This document shows, in pieces, positions 1-9,514 of a DNA stretch of 64,000 nucleotides. The notes under the pieces were generated by a model. That model saw nothing but the letters and a program-made list of their open reading frames with translations. It did no database searches and had not been told where the DNA came from. The number at the start of each line of letters is the position of its first letter. Position 1 is the first letter of the stretch. Source of the stretch: Thioalkalivibrio paradoxus ARh 1 (GTDB lineage: Bacteria > Pseudomonadota > Gammaproteobacteria > Ectothiorhodospirales > Ectothiorhodospiraceae). A program made the translations under genes and the position numbers. The DNA is taken from positions 1,524,501-1,588,500 of the forward strand of contig NZ_CP007029.1 of NCBI RefSeq assembly GCF_000227685.2. The letters run 5' to 3'.

Positions 1-126
1 GTCTTCGCGTTCGCCGACGAGGTGCTCGAGAGCATGGACCTGGAACCGCTGCGCGCGAATATCGAGGCCCGCCTTGCCGCCCGCCTGCCCGGCGGCATGG
101 CGATGGCGGCTACAGCGCCGGCGTAG
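1..126 (+). CDS. sufD: SufD C-terminal fragment (partial, runs off left edge)
   Basis: The first 41 codons of the window are open and end in TAG. The residues (FADEVLESMDLEPLRANIEA region) resemble the C-terminal helix of SufD, the SufBCD scaffold subunit for Fe-S cluster assembly. SufT, a Rieske ferredoxin and a SufA/IscA carrier follow on the same strand, which supports the end of a SUF operon. The fragment is too short to exclude another SUF component, so the call rests mostly on context. The upstream part lies outside the window. Confidence 0.55.
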   Translation, partial: VFAFADEVLESMDLEPLRANIEARLAARLPGGMAMAATAPA

Positions 127-373
127 GTTCGCCCCGACGCGTAGGGCGGAAGAGGCCGAAGGCCGTCATCCGCCGATCCGGCGGAGTTTCGGCCCCGACG
201 CGTAGGGAGGAAGAGGCCGAAGGCCGTCATCCGCCGATCCGGCGCAGGTTCGGCCCCGACGCGTAGGGCGGAAGAGGCCGAAGGCCGTCATCCGCCGATC
301 CGGCGGAGTTTCGGCCCCGACGCGTAGGGCGGAAGAGGCCGAAGGCCGTCATCCGCCGATCCGGCGGAGTTTC
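126..373. repeat. Tandem array of four 61-bp repeat units (repeat family 1)
   Basis: Four head-to-tail copies of a unit of about 61 bp lie directly after the sufD stop. The first copy is one base shorter. Each unit carries the arm gtagggcggaagaggccgaa followed by ggccgtcatccgcc, a variant of the arm of the dispersed palindromic element seen again near 9.3, 26.5 and 32.0 kb. Units differ by only one to three bases, so amplification looks recent. It separates sufD from sufT within an apparent operon. Confidence 0.9.
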
Positions 374-395
374 GGCCCTGGCGCGGGCAGGCATG

Positions 396-440
396 GCGAG
401 CGCCGAGCGGCGGATGACGCTGCGCTTTTCCGCCCTACGG
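396..440. repeat. Inverted closing arm of repeat family 1
   Basis: The stretch reads gcggcggatgacgctgcgct followed by tttccgccctac. It is the reverse complement of the left arm found at the other family 1 copies, so the tandem array ends in an inverted arm and the whole block can fold into long hairpins. Confidence 0.75.
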
Positions 441-492
441 GGAACGCATCCGGTTTTTCCGGCCATTGAACAGCGATTGAGGACACCAGCAG

Positions 493-1038
493 ATGCACGT
501 TCAGGAAACGATCAAGCTGAGCCGGGACTGCCCGGCGGTGGCCGTGCCCACGGGACAGCGCGTGTTGCTGGGCGACGGCGGCGAAGTGGGATTGGTCCAG
601 GCCCTCGGCGGCTCCTACACGGTAATGGCGCAGGGCCGCCTGTTCCGGGTCGACTCGAAGGATGCCGACGCCCTCGGCAAGGAGCCGACGCCGCCGCCCC
701 AATTGCCCGACGACGCGTCCGACGAGGAAGTCGAGAAGCTGATCTGGGACCAGATGCGCAGCTGCTACGACCCCGAGATCCCGATCAACATCGTCGATCT
801 CGGCCTGATCTACCGCTGCGACATCGAACGCAGCGCCGGTGGCGGTCGCAAGGTGTCGATCGACATGACGCTGACCGCGCCCGGATGCGGGATGGGCAAT
901 GTGCTCGCCGCCGACGTCTGGCAGCGGGTGATGGATGTCCCGACGGTCGAGGAGGCCAAGGTCGAGCTCGTTTTCGATCCGCCCTGGGACGCCTCGCGCA
1001 TGTCGGAAGCCGCCCGCTTGCAGACCGGGATGTTCTGA
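493..1038 (+). CDS. sufT: Putative Fe-S cluster assembly protein SufT (DUF59/MIP18 family)
   Basis: The protein has 181 residues. The DUF59 domain fills the C-terminal half, with DPEIPINIVDLGLIY and then TLTAPGCGMGN, which holds the conserved cysteine of the family. The N-terminal extension of about 70 residues is typical of the SUF-associated SufT form. SufT proteins help mature Fe-S proteins in the cytoplasm, probably in cluster transfer rather than synthesis. It lies between sufD and a Rieske/SufA pair, consistent with co-transcription, although the repeat block separates it from sufD. Confidence 0.85.
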   Translation: MHVQETIKLSRDCPAVAVPTGQRVLLGDGGEVGLVQALGGSYTVMAQGRLFRVDSKDADALGKEPTPPPQLPDDASDEEVEKLIWDQMRSCYDPEIPINIVDLGLIYRCDIERSAGGGRKVSIDMTLTAPGCGMGNVLAADVWQRVMDVPTVEEAKVELVFDPPWDASRMSEAARLQTGMF

Positions 1039-1205
1039 CGCGCGCAGCAACGGCACGGCCGTCTTCCGTGACGGCCTTCCGATTCCGCTCTCCCATTCGA
1101 GGGGAGGGACACTGAACTGACACTGCGATCGATGCGGCCTGCGTTGGGCGTGCGGCCGAGCGGGCACGCGTTGAACGCAAGGAATCTGGAACATGGAGTC
1201 AAACG

Positions 1206-1526
1206 ATGAGTGATTGGGTGGACGTGGCCCCTGCCGGAGAGATCGAACCGGGAAAACACAAGCTCGTCAACGTCGACGACGTGCCCATCGCGGTCTTCAA
1301 TATCGACGGCCGCTATTACGCGATCGAGGATCTGTGCTCGCACGAGGAGTACCCGATTGCCGAAGGCGAGGTGAAGGACGACAGGATTACCTGCCCGCAG
1401 CACGGCGCCGAGTTCTGTCTGCGCACCGGTGCGGCACTGACGGCCCCGGCCTACGAGCCGCTGACCACCTTTCCCGTGCGGATACATGAAGGCGTGGTAC
1501 AGGTGCGCGATGATCGCTGGGATTGA
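1206..1526 (+). CDS. Rieske [2Fe-2S] ferredoxin, non-haem oxygenase/NirD type
   Basis: This small soluble Rieske protein has 106 residues. Both ligand boxes are intact: CSHEEYP (C-x-H) and CPQHGAEFC (C-x2-H). No transmembrane or Tat segment is present, so it is cytoplasmic and not a bc1 subunit. Size and sequence fit the ferredoxin components of ring-hydroxylating dioxygenases and NirD. No oxygenase gene is nearby, and the SUF neighbourhood points to a role as electron carrier or cluster-related factor for Fe-S assembly. The ATG at 1206 follows a weak AT-rich leader. Confidence 0.85.
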   Translation: MSDWVDVAPAGEIEPGKHKLVNVDDVPIAVFNIDGRYYAIEDLCSHEEYPIAEGEVKDDRITCPQHGAEFCLRTGAALTAPAYEPLTTFPVRIHEGVVQVRDDRWD

Positions 1527-1652
1527 ACCGTGTAAGGATATAGCGCGTTGTGCGACGGCCCGTGCCAGGTGAAGGGCGCGGCTCGTGCAGCGACCGGTGG
1601 TTCGAATCCGGGCGCAACCGCATGGCTGACGAATGACCAGGAGAACCTGCAG

Positions 1653-2036
1653 ATGAACGCAACGGTGATCGAAACCCGGGACAACACCGCCGACGTGCCT
1701 GCGGCCGAGCGCGTGAAGGCAACCGACAAGGCGGTGCGGCACATCCTGAAACAAATGGAAACCGATCCATCCGCGATCGGCTTCCGGCTCGAAGTCAAGC
1801 GGACCGGCTGTTCCGGCTGGATGTACGTGGTCGACCTCGCCCGCGAGCCCCGCGACGACGACCTGATCTTCAATGTCGCCGACGGGCTGGACATCTTCGT
1901 CGACAAGAAGAGTTTCGAGTTCGTGCATGGCACCGAGATCGACTTCGTTTCCGAAGGGCTCACCCGGCACCTGGTGTTCAACAATCCCAACGTGACCGCC
2001 GAGTGCGGCTGCGGCGAGAGTTTCTCGATCGACTGA
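1653..2036 (+). CDS. sufA: A-type Fe-S carrier (SufA/IscA/HesB family)
   Basis: The protein is 127 residues from the ATG at 1653, which is preceded by AGGAG about nine bases upstream. An in-frame ATG at 1548 would add 35 residues unlike any A-type carrier and was not used. The three ligand cysteines are visible: one in KRTGCSGWMY and two in the C-terminal ECGCGESF. A-type proteins accept clusters from the SufBCD scaffold and pass them to apoproteins. The N-terminal stretch before the core is slightly longer than in E. coli IscA. Confidence 0.88.
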   Translation: MNATVIETRDNTADVPAAERVKATDKAVRHILKQMETDPSAIGFRLEVKRTGCSGWMYVVDLAREPRDDDLIFNVADGLDIFVDKKSFEFVHGTEIDFVSEGLTRHLVFNNPNVTAECGCGESFSID

Positions 2037-2184
2037 CCCGCCGGGCGTACCCGCGCCGGCCCGATCCCGCCCAGCCAGTGCGCCCGGCGCATGGGCCGCA
2101 GGGCAGCGCCGGGCCGCCTCTGGCCCGCCGTTTGCGGATCCCGTATCCTCTCGCCCCTGAACTGGCCTCGCAGGGACGCATACC

Positions 2185-3516
2185 ATGTCCGGAAACGAAA
2201 CGCTTGCCGTGATCGGCCTCGGCTACGTCGGTCTGCCGCTCGCGGTGGAGTTCGGGCGCCACCGCCGGGTGATCGGCTTCGACAAGAGCGCTGAGCGAAT
2301 CGCCGAACTGCGCGCCGGCCGCGACAGTACGCTGGAGGTCGAGCCCGCGGAGCTGGCGCAGGCCATCGGCCTCGAGTACACCACCGATCCGCAGCAGCTG
2401 CGCGAGGCGACGATCTACATCGTCACGGTGCCCACGCCCATCGACGTGGCCCGGCAGCCCGACCTGACGCCGCTGATGCATGCGAGCGAGACGATCGGCC
2501 GGGTGCTGAAGCCCGGTGACATCGTGATCTTCGAATCGACCGTGTACCCGGGAGCGACCGAGGAAGTCTGCGTGCCGATCTTGGAGCGGTCGTCCGGGCT
2601 GCGGTACATGACCGGCGAGCAGGGGGGCGGCGATGCAACACGGTCTGCCGCACCGACCGTCGCCGCCGACGACGGCTTCTACTGCGGCTACAGCCCCGAG
2701 CGCATCAATCCGGGCGACCGCGAGCATCGCGTGACCACCATCCGCAAGGTCACCAGCGGTTCGACCCCGGAAGTCGCCGAGCGGGTCGACGCACTGTACC
2801 GCGAGATCATCACCGCCGGCACCCACAAGGCGTCGAGCATCCGCGTCGCCGAGGCGGCGAAGGTCATCGAGAATACCCAGCGCGACGTGAACATCGCGCT
2901 GATCAACGAACTCGCGCTGATCTTCAACCGCCTGGGCATCGACACCGAGGAGGTGCTGCAGGCGGCCGGTACCAAGTGGAACTTCCTGCCGTTCCGTCCA
3001 GGCCTGGTCGGCGGTCATTGCATCGGCGTCGACCCGTATTACCTCACCCACAAGGCACAGCAGATCGGCTATCACCCGGAGATGATCCTGGCCGGCCGGC
3101 GCATCAACGACGGGATGGGCGCCTACGTGGCAGGCCAGCTGGTGAAAGCGATGCTGAAAAAGCGCATCCAGGTCGAGGGCAGCCGTGTACTGGTGATGGG
3201 GCTCACGTTCAAGGAAAACTGTCCCGACCTGCGCAATACCCGCGTGGTGGACATCCTGCACGAACTGGCCGAGTACGACGTGCAGGTGGATGTCTGCGAC
3301 CCCTGGGCCAGCGTCGAGTGCGCGCAACGGGAATACGGTATCGAGCTGATCCGCGGCCCCGAACCGGGGCAGTACGACGCCATCGTGCTCGCCGTGGCGC
3401 ACCGCCAGTTCAATGCGATGGGCGTTTCCGGGATCCGCGCCCTCGGCAGGCCCCGGCACGTGCTCTACGACCTCAAGTACCTGTTCCCCGCGAACGAAAC
3501 CGACCTGCGGCTGTAG
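2185..3516 (+). CDS. tviB: UDP-sugar 6-dehydrogenase, TviB/WbpA-like
   Basis: The 443-residue protein belongs to the UDP-glucose/GDP-mannose dehydrogenase family. It has the N-terminal NAD-binding fold ([12 protein letters not shown]), the central dimerisation helix, and the catalytic cysteine in [12 protein letters not shown]. The sequence is closer to the Vi-antigen/WbpA branch that oxidises UDP-N-acetylhexosamines at C6 than to Ugd. The product would feed polysaccharide or O-antigen synthesis in the cytoplasm. No other surface-sugar genes are visible nearby, so the substrate is not settled. Confidence 0.82.
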   Translation: MSGNETLAVIGLGYVGLPLAVEFGRHRRVIGFDKSAERIAELRAGRDSTLEVEPAELAQAIGLEYTTDPQQLREATIYIVTVPTPIDVARQPDLTPLMHASETIGRVLKPGDIVIFESTVYPGATEEVCVPILERSSGLRYMTGEQGGGDATRSAAPTVAADDGFYCGYSPERINPGDREHRVTTIRKVTSGSTPEVAERVDALYREIITAGTHKASSIRVAEAAKVIENTQRDVNIALINELALIFNRLGIDTEEVLQAAGTKWNFLPFRPGLVGGHCIGVDPYYLTHKAQQIGYHPEMILAGRRINDGMGAYVAGQLVKAMLKKRIQVEGSRVLVMGLTFKENCPDLRNTRVVDILHELAEYDVQVDVCDPWASVECAQREYGIELIRGPEPGQYDAIVLAVAHRQFNAMGVSGIRALGRPRHVLYDLKYLFPANETDLRL

Positions 3517-3534
3517 GCGCGGCCGGCGGATACG

Positions 3535-3584
3535 GTTGGACCCACGCGGCTCGCTACGGGCACCCGAGTCCGACAGGCTGCTAG
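3535..3584. repeat. Repeat family 2, half-unit at the metK stop codon
   Basis: The stretch reads cccacgcggctcgctacggg, then cacccgagtccgacaggctg, then ctag. It matches the copies at 16.8 kb and 35.8 kb. On the minus strand the TAG that ends metK is the first triplet of the element, the same placement as at the AsmA-like gene. It may act as a 3-prime mRNA structure between the convergent dehydrogenase and metK genes. Confidence 0.75.
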
Positions 3585-4759
3585 AGGCGCAGTGCCGTGC
3601 GCAGATCGTCGACCCGGTTCGTCTGCTCCCAGCTGAAACCGGGTTCCTCGCGTCCGAAATGGCCGTAGGCGGCGGTTGCCGCATAAATCGGCCGCAACAG
3701 ATCCAGGTCGCGGATGATCGCGGCAGGGGTCAGGTCGAACACTTCCCGCACCGCCTGCTCGAGGCGATCCTCGTCCACCTGCTGCGTACCGTGGGCGTCG
3801 ACCCGGATCGACACCGGATCCGGCCGCCCGATCGCGTACGCGAGCTGCACCGTGCAGCGGGTCGCGGCGCCTGCGGCGACCAGGTTCTTGGCCACCCAGC
3901 GCGCGGCATAGGCCGCCGACCGGTCGACCTTGCTGGCATCCTTGCCCGAGAACGCGCCGCCGCCGTGCGGACAACTCGCGCCATAGGTGTCGACGATGAT
4001 CTTGCGTCCGGTAAGCCCGGTATCGCCCTGCGGCCCGCCGATCTCGAAACGACCGGCGGGATTGACCAGGCAGCGCATCTGCGGCGCACGCAGGGATTCG
4101 GGAATCACCGGCTCGATCAGGTGGCGGACGATCTCGCTCTCGACCTCGGCGTCGGAGATCTCGCCCTGGAGCTGGGTCGAGAGCACCACCGTTTCGACCT
4201 GCGCCGGCCGTCCGTCCATATAGCGCACCGAGACCTGCGACTTGGCGTCCGGACGCAGCCACGCGAATTCCGGAAGCCGGCGCAACTCCCGCTGGCGCCG
4301 CATCAGCCGGTGCGCCAGTTGGATCGGCAGCGGCATGCATTCCGGCGTCTCGTCACAGGCATGGCCGAACATCAGCCCCTGGTCGCCCGCGCCCAGCGCG
4401 CCGCCCTCGCGATCGACGCCTTTCGCGATCTGCACCGATTGCCCATGGATGCGGACCAGTACCTCGCAGCGGTCCGGGTCGATTCCGGGAAACCCCGCGT
4501 GGTAGCCGGTACTCCGGAGGACGTCTCGCGCCAGCGCCTCCAGCTCGCCCTGCAGGCGTTCGAGATCGGCCTCCCGCGCGAGCCGAAACTCCCCGGCGAG
4601 CACCACGAACCCCGCGGTCAGCAGGGTTTCGCAGGCCACCCGGGCCCGGGGCTCGAGTTCCAGGCAACGGTCCAGCACATGGTCCGAGATCCGGTCGGCC
4701 AACTTGTCCGGGTGCCCGTCGGAAACCGACTCGGAGGTAAACAGCCAGGATCGTGTCAT
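3581..4759 (-). CDS. metK: S-adenosylmethionine synthetase
   Basis: The protein has 392 residues. It begins SWLFTSESVSDGHPDKLADR and carries GAGDQGLMFGHA, DAKSQV, the GGAFSGKD loop and AAYGHFGRE, all signatures of MetK. It makes SAM from methionine and ATP in the cytoplasm. The start is the ATG at 4757-4759 with GGAGG upstream; a longer reading frame to 5011 has no support. The stop codon lies in a dispersed repeat. No SAM- or SAH-type riboswitch could be recognised upstream. Confidence 0.96.
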   Translation of the reverse strand: MTRSWLFTSESVSDGHPDKLADRISDHVLDRCLELEPRARVACETLLTAGFVVLAGEFRLAREADLERLQGELEALARDVLRSTGYHAGFPGIDPDRCEVLVRIHGQSVQIAKGVDREGGALGAGDQGLMFGHACDETPECMPLPIQLAHRLMRRQRELRRLPEFAWLRPDAKSQVSVRYMDGRPAQVETVVLSTQLQGEISDAEVESEIVRHLIEPVIPESLRAPQMRCLVNPAGRFEIGGPQGDTGLTGRKIIVDTYGASCPHGGGAFSGKDASKVDRSAAYAARWVAKNLVAAGAATRCTVQLAYAIGRPDPVSIRVDAHGTQQVDEDRLEQAVREVFDLTPAAIIRDLDLLRPIYAATAAYGHFGREEPGFSWEQTNRVDDLRTALRL

Positions 4760-5363
4760 GCAGGAAGGGCCTCCACAGAGTGCGCCGAACGGCGGGATCG
4801 CTGTGCGCCTATGGTGCCACCGGCCTTCGCAGGCGGCCATAGCCGATGCGGTCTCGCGGCTGCGCGAATGCCCCCTCAGGACGGAACCTGAACGGCTCCG
4901 TCGAGTACGCCGGGGGTCCCGACGATCGACCGCGACGGGGTTCCTGCCCGGCTGCGGACGCGCTGCCGGAGGTGCCTGGGCGGAATCGCAGGTGGTTACG
5001 CCGGTCGGCACTGATTATCGTCCGCCTGCCGGAACGGAACCGGAACGGAAAAAGCCCCGGGGGAGTTACCCCCCGGGGCTCTTGTCGCTCGGCACCGACC
5101 CATCCTTGGACCGTCCGTGATACTGCCGGGTCATCCATGACTGCCGTCTATGGCGACGGCTCGAGTATCCAGGATTGGGCTGTGGGAATGCAACCCCCCT
5201 GGCCAAGATTGTGATCGCAACCGCTTCGCGGGATCCGATCGCGAGCAGGAGTGCGGTCGGCCTGCCGAATGGCCGATCGGGTGTCGGATGGCTCGAGCGC
5301 TTGGCTGGCACCAATCGGAATGCCTTGCGCCTGGGGCATGGCCGATGGCCGGAACGTTCCGGG
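4760..5363. other. Intergenic region between metK and the SLC13 permease
   Basis: About 600 bp without a convincing gene. It holds the minus-strand terminator at 5049-5085 and the metK ribosome binding site near 4770. The stretch 5086-5363 has no recognisable regulatory motif, and its open frames are shadows. Confidence 0.6.
5049..5085 (-). terminator. Rho-independent terminator downstream of the permease operon
   Basis: A near-perfect GC hairpin has arms agccccgggg and ccccggggct separated by a short loop. It is followed on the minus strand by TTTTT. In that orientation it ends transcripts of the cysNC-like/SLC13 operon before metK. Confidence 0.8.
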
Positions 5364-7130
5364 TTACCAGCTCCATACCAGGGGAATCAGCACCAGGGCC
5401 ACGGCTGCGGTGGCCAGATTCATCGGAATACCGGCGCGCAGGTAGTCGGTGAACCGGTAGCCGCCGGGGCCGTAGACCATCAGGTTGGTCTGGTAGCCGA
5501 ACGGGGTGGCGAAGCTTGCGGAGGCCGCGAACATGATCGCAATCGCGAACGGGATCGGACTCGCGCCGAGATCGCTGGCAACGGCGAAGGCAATCGGGAA
5601 CATCAGTACTGCCGCGGCATTGTTGGTGATCAACGCGGTGAACAGGGCGGTTGCCAGGTAAACCATCGCCAGTTGTGCCCAGGGATGCGGGCCGGCCAGG
5701 CCGGTGATTCCATGTGCCAGCGTCTGCGCCAGACCGGTGCTCTCCATCGCGGCGCCCACGCCGAAAGCCGCGGCTATGGTGAACAGAACCGGCCAGTCGA
5801 TGCTGGCGCGGGCGGTTTCCAGCGTTACGCAGCGGGTGACCACCATCAGTGCGGCCGCCGCGAGGGCGGCTTCCAGCATGCTCAGCAGCCCGGCGGTGGC
5901 AGCGGCCACCATCGCGACCAGAATGGTCAGCGCCAGCAGCGCGCGTTCGTGCCGGGGCGTGGCGGAGCCGTCGATCTGGCTGATCAGGAAGAAGTCGCGG
6001 CGGTTGCGATTCTGCGCGAGGAACGCCGGGCCGGCCTCGACCAGCAGCGTGTCGCCAGCGCGTAGCCGGATCTCGCCGATCTTGCCGCGCAGGCGTTCGC
6101 CGTTGCGGGCCACCGCGATGACGACCGCGTTGTAGCGGTTGCGGAAGCGCCCGTCGCGGATCGTTTCGCCGACGATCGGGCAAGTGTCGGAAACCACGAC
6201 CTCGAGCAGCGCCCGGTCCGCGCGGTGGCCGTCGAGCTTGAATACCTGATGAGTGGCGGGGGACAGGCCGCGCATCTTCTGCAAGTCGACCATGGAGTCG
6301 ACGACTCCGACGAAGATCAGCCGGTCACCGCCGCGCAGCCGTTCCTGGGGCGAGACGGCGGGGAGCAGCGTGCCGTCGCGGTCGATCTCCATCAGAAAGC
6401 CGCCGGGCAGGTTGCGCAGCCCGGCGGCTTCGATGCTCTGGCCGACCAGAGGCCCGTTGGGATCGACCAGCATTTCCAGGGTGTATTCACGTGGATCGTC
6501 GATGTCGCCGATGGCCGGCCGGCGGTCGGGAAACAGCCAGCGGTTGCCGACGAGCATCAGCGCCAGCCCGGCCAGAGTGACCGGCACCCCGACCCAGGCG
6601 AGGTCGAACAGGTTCAGCCCGGTGCCGGTGCGTTCGATCAACAGGCCGTTCACGACCAGATTCGTGCTCGTGCCGATCACGGTGATGGTGCCGCCCAGGA
6701 TCGCCGCGAAGGAGAGCGGCATCATCAACCGCGATACCGGAAACCGCAGCTTGCGCGCCCAGTCGCTGACCGCCGGAATGAGCATGCCGACCACGGGTGT
6801 GTTGTTCAGGAAGGCGCTGGCGAACGCCACCGGGGCCGTGAGCCGGAGCTGGGCGCGGCGCAGGGAGCGGGGTTGCCCGAGTAGCCGGTGTCCGACCCAC
6901 TGAATGCCGCCGGTTTCGCGCAGCCCCGCGACGACCACATACAGCGCACCGACGGTGATCACCCCCTGGTTCGCGAAGCCGGAAAACGCCTGTGCGGGGC
7001 TGATGATTCCGGCAAGCAGCAGCAGGATGACGCTGCCGATGAAGACCAGATCGGGTGCCGCGCGACTCAGGGACAACACGGCGAGCATGCCCAGAATCAG
7101 GGCGGCGGTGAACCAGGCTTCGATCGGCAT
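5364..7130 (-). CDS. SLC13/DASS family permease with two central TrkA-C (RCK_C) domains, probable sulfate transporter
   Basis: The 588-residue inner-membrane protein has an N-terminal block of helices up to about residue 195 with the NNTPVVGML signature. Two soluble RCK_C-type domains follow (about 205-385), then a second helix block with TNNAAAVLMFP. This architecture is the SLC13 group that includes sulfate permeases of bacteria and algae. It lies downstream of the APS-kinase fusion gene on the same strand, 89 bp apart, so sulfate is the most likely substrate. Dicarboxylate or other anions are not excluded. Confidence 0.82.
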   Translation of the reverse strand: MPIEAWFTAALILGMLAVLSLSRAAPDLVFIGSVILLLLAGIISPAQAFSGFANQGVITVGALYVVVAGLRETGGIQWVGHRLLGQPRSLRRAQLRLTAPVAFASAFLNNTPVVGMLIPAVSDWARKLRFPVSRLMMPLSFAAILGGTITVIGTSTNLVVNGLLIERTGTGLNLFDLAWVGVPVTLAGLALMLVGNRWLFPDRRPAIGDIDDPREYTLEMLVDPNGPLVGQSIEAAGLRNLPGGFLMEIDRDGTLLPAVSPQERLRGGDRLIFVGVVDSMVDLQKMRGLSPATHQVFKLDGHRADRALLEVVVSDTCPIVGETIRDGRFRNRYNAVVIAVARNGERLRGKIGEIRLRAGDTLLVEAGPAFLAQNRNRRDFFLISQIDGSATPRHERALLALTILVAMVAAATAGLLSMLEAALAAAALMVVTRCVTLETARASIDWPVLFTIAAAFGVGAAMESTGLAQTLAHGITGLAGPHPWAQLAMVYLATALFTALITNNAAAVLMFPIAFAVASDLGASPIPFAIAIMFAASASFATPFGYQTNLMVYGPGGYRFTDYLRAGIPMNLATAAVALVLIPLVWSW

Positions 7131-7219
7131 GCGCGCGTTCGCGGTCTAGGCAGGGCTTGGGGGCGGTGCGGGTCGATGTCCATGTCCGGTGTGCTGGATC
7201 GGCATGGACGGCGCAGCGG

Positions 7220-9058
7220 TCAGGGGTTGGTTCCCGGCTGCGGGGGCGCGAGGATCCGTTCGATCACGCGTTCCGCTGCAGCGCCGGGGTCCATCCGGCT
7301 GGTGTCGATATGCAGTTCCGGGGCTTCCGGCGGCTCGTAGGGCGAGTCGATGCCGGTGAAGTTCGCCAGTTCGCCCCGGCGGGCCTTCCGGTACAAGCCC
7401 TTCGGGTCGCGCTGTTCGGCGATCGCCAGCGGGACGTCGACGTACACCTCGAGGAATTCGCCCTCGGCCAGCAGATCCCGCGCCATGCGTCGTTCGCTGC
7501 GAAACGGCGAGATGAACGCGGTGAGCACGATCAGCCCGGCATCCACCATCAGTTTCGCCACCTCCCCGATGCGGCGGATGTTCTCGACGCGGTCGGCTTC
7601 GGTGAAGCCGAGATCCCGGTTCAAGCCGTGACGCACGTTGTCGCCGTCCAGCAAATAGGTGTGGTAGCCGAGCCGGTGCAGGCGCTGCTCCACGTGGTTG
7701 GCGATGGTGGATTTTCCGGAGCCCGACAGGCCCGTGAACCAGATCACGCAGGGCCTTTGCGCCTTCTGGCGTGCGCGCGCGCTCTTGTCGAGATCGACGT
7801 GCTGGAAATGGATGTTCTGCGCACGCCGCAGTGCGAAGTTCAGCAGGCCCAGCCCCAGGGGTTCGTCGGTGTCGCGGTCCAGGATCACGAAACGGCCGGT
7901 GGCGGGGTCCTCCGCATAAGGGTCGAACGCTGCCGGACGGTCCAGGCTGATGTTGCACACCGCGATGCGGCCAGCGCACAACTGATCCGCGGCGAGCCGT
8001 TCGAGTGTCTCCGGGTTCACCTGGTATTTGATGTCGGTGACGGTAAGTTCGGCCCGCTGCGCGCCGATGCGGGCGGCGTAGCGGCGGCCCGGGAACAGGG
8101 GTTCGTCCGCGAGCCAGAAGATTCGGGTCTCGAACTGGTCGGCGACCAGCGCCGGGGCGTCCACGCTGGACAGGATCGCCCCATCGGGCAGTGGCAGCGG
8201 GGGATCCAGCGTGAGCGTCACGTCCTCTCCGGCGCGCGCTTCCTGCTGCGGACCGTGTCCGCCGACGATTCCGGTAACGCGGCTCTCCCGGCCCATCGGC
8301 TGGGCGCGGATGCGATCGCCCGGGCGGATCCGACCGCTGGCGACGGTGCCGGCGACCGGTTCGGGAACCGGCGCTCCCGCGGGCGCCGGGGTGCGAACCA
8401 CCAGACGGAACGGACGGTCTTCGGCGGCTCGGTGTTCCAGCGTGCCCGCCCCCAGCCATTCAACAAGGCCGGGGCCCGTGTACCCGGAACTCGACCCGGC
8501 AGGCATCGAGCCGTGGTCGCGTGGGTCGGTATCGACCGGAATGGTCGCGTGGGTCTGGACGCCGACGCGCGCGGCGAAGTCCTCGAGCTCGCGGGCAAGC
8601 GCGTGCAGACGACCCTCCGCGAACCCGGAGTCTCCCAGGCGGTCGACCGCCAGTGCAAGCCGTGGCACGCGCAGCTGTGCCAGCAGGTAGATGAGTTGGA
8701 GCAGCGCTGGGGTCAGGCCGGTGTCGGCGTCGGTGAGCAGAACGACCGCGTCCGCGGTGCGCAGTGCGTCCAGAGTGGCGAGGTCCAATGCGCCGGGGTG
8801 CAGGATTCCGGAGATCTCCAGGCCTGGCGCAGGGGCGTTGTCGGGTCTGGACGCCCCGGCAGCTGCACGGGATTCGCGTTCCCGCGTTGCGTCCCGATCC
8901 GCGATTGGGGGGCGGGCGGCTCCTGCGCGCATGCGCAGCTGATCGACCAGCGTTGCCACGGCAGCTTCGCGTACGCCGCCCAGGGCCACGCGCAACGGCC
9001 GGTCGATCAATGGAATGCTGCTTGAGGGGTCCGCCACGGCGGTTCCTGTTCGGGACAT
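7220..9058 (-). CDS. cysC: CysN-CysC-like fusion: degenerate sulfate adenylyltransferase GTPase domain plus intact APS kinase
   Basis: The protein has 612 residues. Residues 437-612 form a complete APS kinase: P-loop [19 protein letters not shown], and [12 protein letters not shown]. It should phosphorylate adenylyl sulfate to PAPS. Residues 1-436 follow the CysN plan, with a beta-barrel half that reads through clearly ([22 protein letters not shown]). However, the N-terminal GTPase domain has lost its signatures: [11 protein letters not shown] stands where GSVDDGKSTL is expected, no DTPGHEQ switch II is present, and VDRLGD replaces NKMD. No cysD is in the window. The start has AGGAG upstream. 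The same-strand permease follows. Confidence 0.85.
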   Translation of the reverse strand: MSRTGTAVADPSSSIPLIDRPLRVALGGVREAAVATLVDQLRMRAGAARPPIADRDATRERESRAAAGASRPDNAPAPGLEISGILHPGALDLATLDALRTADAVVLLTDADTGLTPALLQLIYLLAQLRVPRLALAVDRLGDSGFAEGRLHALARELEDFAARVGVQTHATIPVDTDPRDHGSMPAGSSSGYTGPGLVEWLGAGTLEHRAAEDRPFRLVVRTPAPAGAPVPEPVAGTVASGRIRPGDRIRAQPMGRESRVTGIVGGHGPQQEARAGEDVTLTLDPPLPLPDGAILSSVDAPALVADQFETRIFWLADEPLFPGRRYAARIGAQRAELTVTDIKYQVNPETLERLAADQLCAGRIAVCNISLDRPAAFDPYAEDPATGRFVILDRDTDEPLGLGLLNFALRRAQNIHFQHVDLDKSARARQKAQRPCVIWFTGLSGSGKSTIANHVEQRLHRLGYHTYLLDGDNVRHGLNRDLGFTEADRVENIRRIGEVAKLMVDAGLIVLTAFISPFRSERRMARDLLAEGEFLEVYVDVPLAIAEQRDPKGLYRKARRGELANFTGIDSPYEPPEAPELHIDTSRMDPGAAAERVIERILAPPQPGTNP

Positions 9059-9207
9059 GAAGGCTCCTTGCTCCCTGCGCGTCGATCACCCTCGGAACCA
9101 GGGTCTGGCCAGTCTCCGCGATACGCCTCGCGGCTGCAAGCGACAGGCTCCCAGGGTATTTCCGTATGCGTTCGTGGCCCGTTTTCACCCTCCCGGGCGC
9201 CCGAGGG

Positions 9208-9412
9208 CATCACGGTCAACGTGAAAGAACCCGCGGCGCGCATCCGGGGTGACCTGTAGGGCGGAAAAGCGCAGCGTCATCCGCCGCTCGGCGTTCGCAC
9301 CTCCCCGGCGTCTGCGGCAACACCCGCGCCGGATGGCGGATGACGGCCTTCGGCCTTTTCCGCCCTACGCCTCTTTCATCATCGGGGGTGGCCGCTGGCC
9401 ATGACGGTTAAC
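9208..9412. repeat. Dispersed palindromic element, family 1
   Basis: The core at 9256-9367 has outward arms gtagggcggaaaagcgcagc and ggccttttccgccctac with gtcatccgcc / ggcggatgac inside. Conserved flanks extend from caacgtgaaag (near 9213) to ctctttcatcatcgggggtg and ccatgacggtta (near 9412). The same arrangement recurs at 26.4 and 32.0 kb. It resembles a REP/MITE-like unit. No transposase is encoded here. Confidence 0.88.
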
Positions 9413-9514
9413 CCGGTGCTGCGGACGGGGAAGCGCCGGTTGACGATGCGAGGCGTTACCATGCGCGTTCGGTGAACCGCGGACGACCCCCGCGTGACAG
9501 CAAGGAGCCCAAAG

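Noticed and set aside
126-373. CRISPR array
   Set aside because: The units are contiguous at 61 bp with no unique spacers, and the unit is an arm of a dispersed palindrome. No cas genes are near.
1548-1645. tRNA-like sequence with ggttcgaatcc near 1600
   Set aside because: The T-loop motif is present, but the stem around it does not pair (GGTGG versus CCGGG), and no acceptor stem or anticodon arm could be built. Treated as chance or a decayed remnant.
1978-3684. Long minus-strand open frame opposite the UDP-sugar dehydrogenase
   Set aside because: Antisense shadow of a clear enzyme gene with no recognisable protein features. It also runs into the metK end.
4760-5040. SAM or SAH riboswitch upstream of metK
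   Set aside because: No characteristic paired segments could be matched, and the start has an ordinary ribosome binding site.
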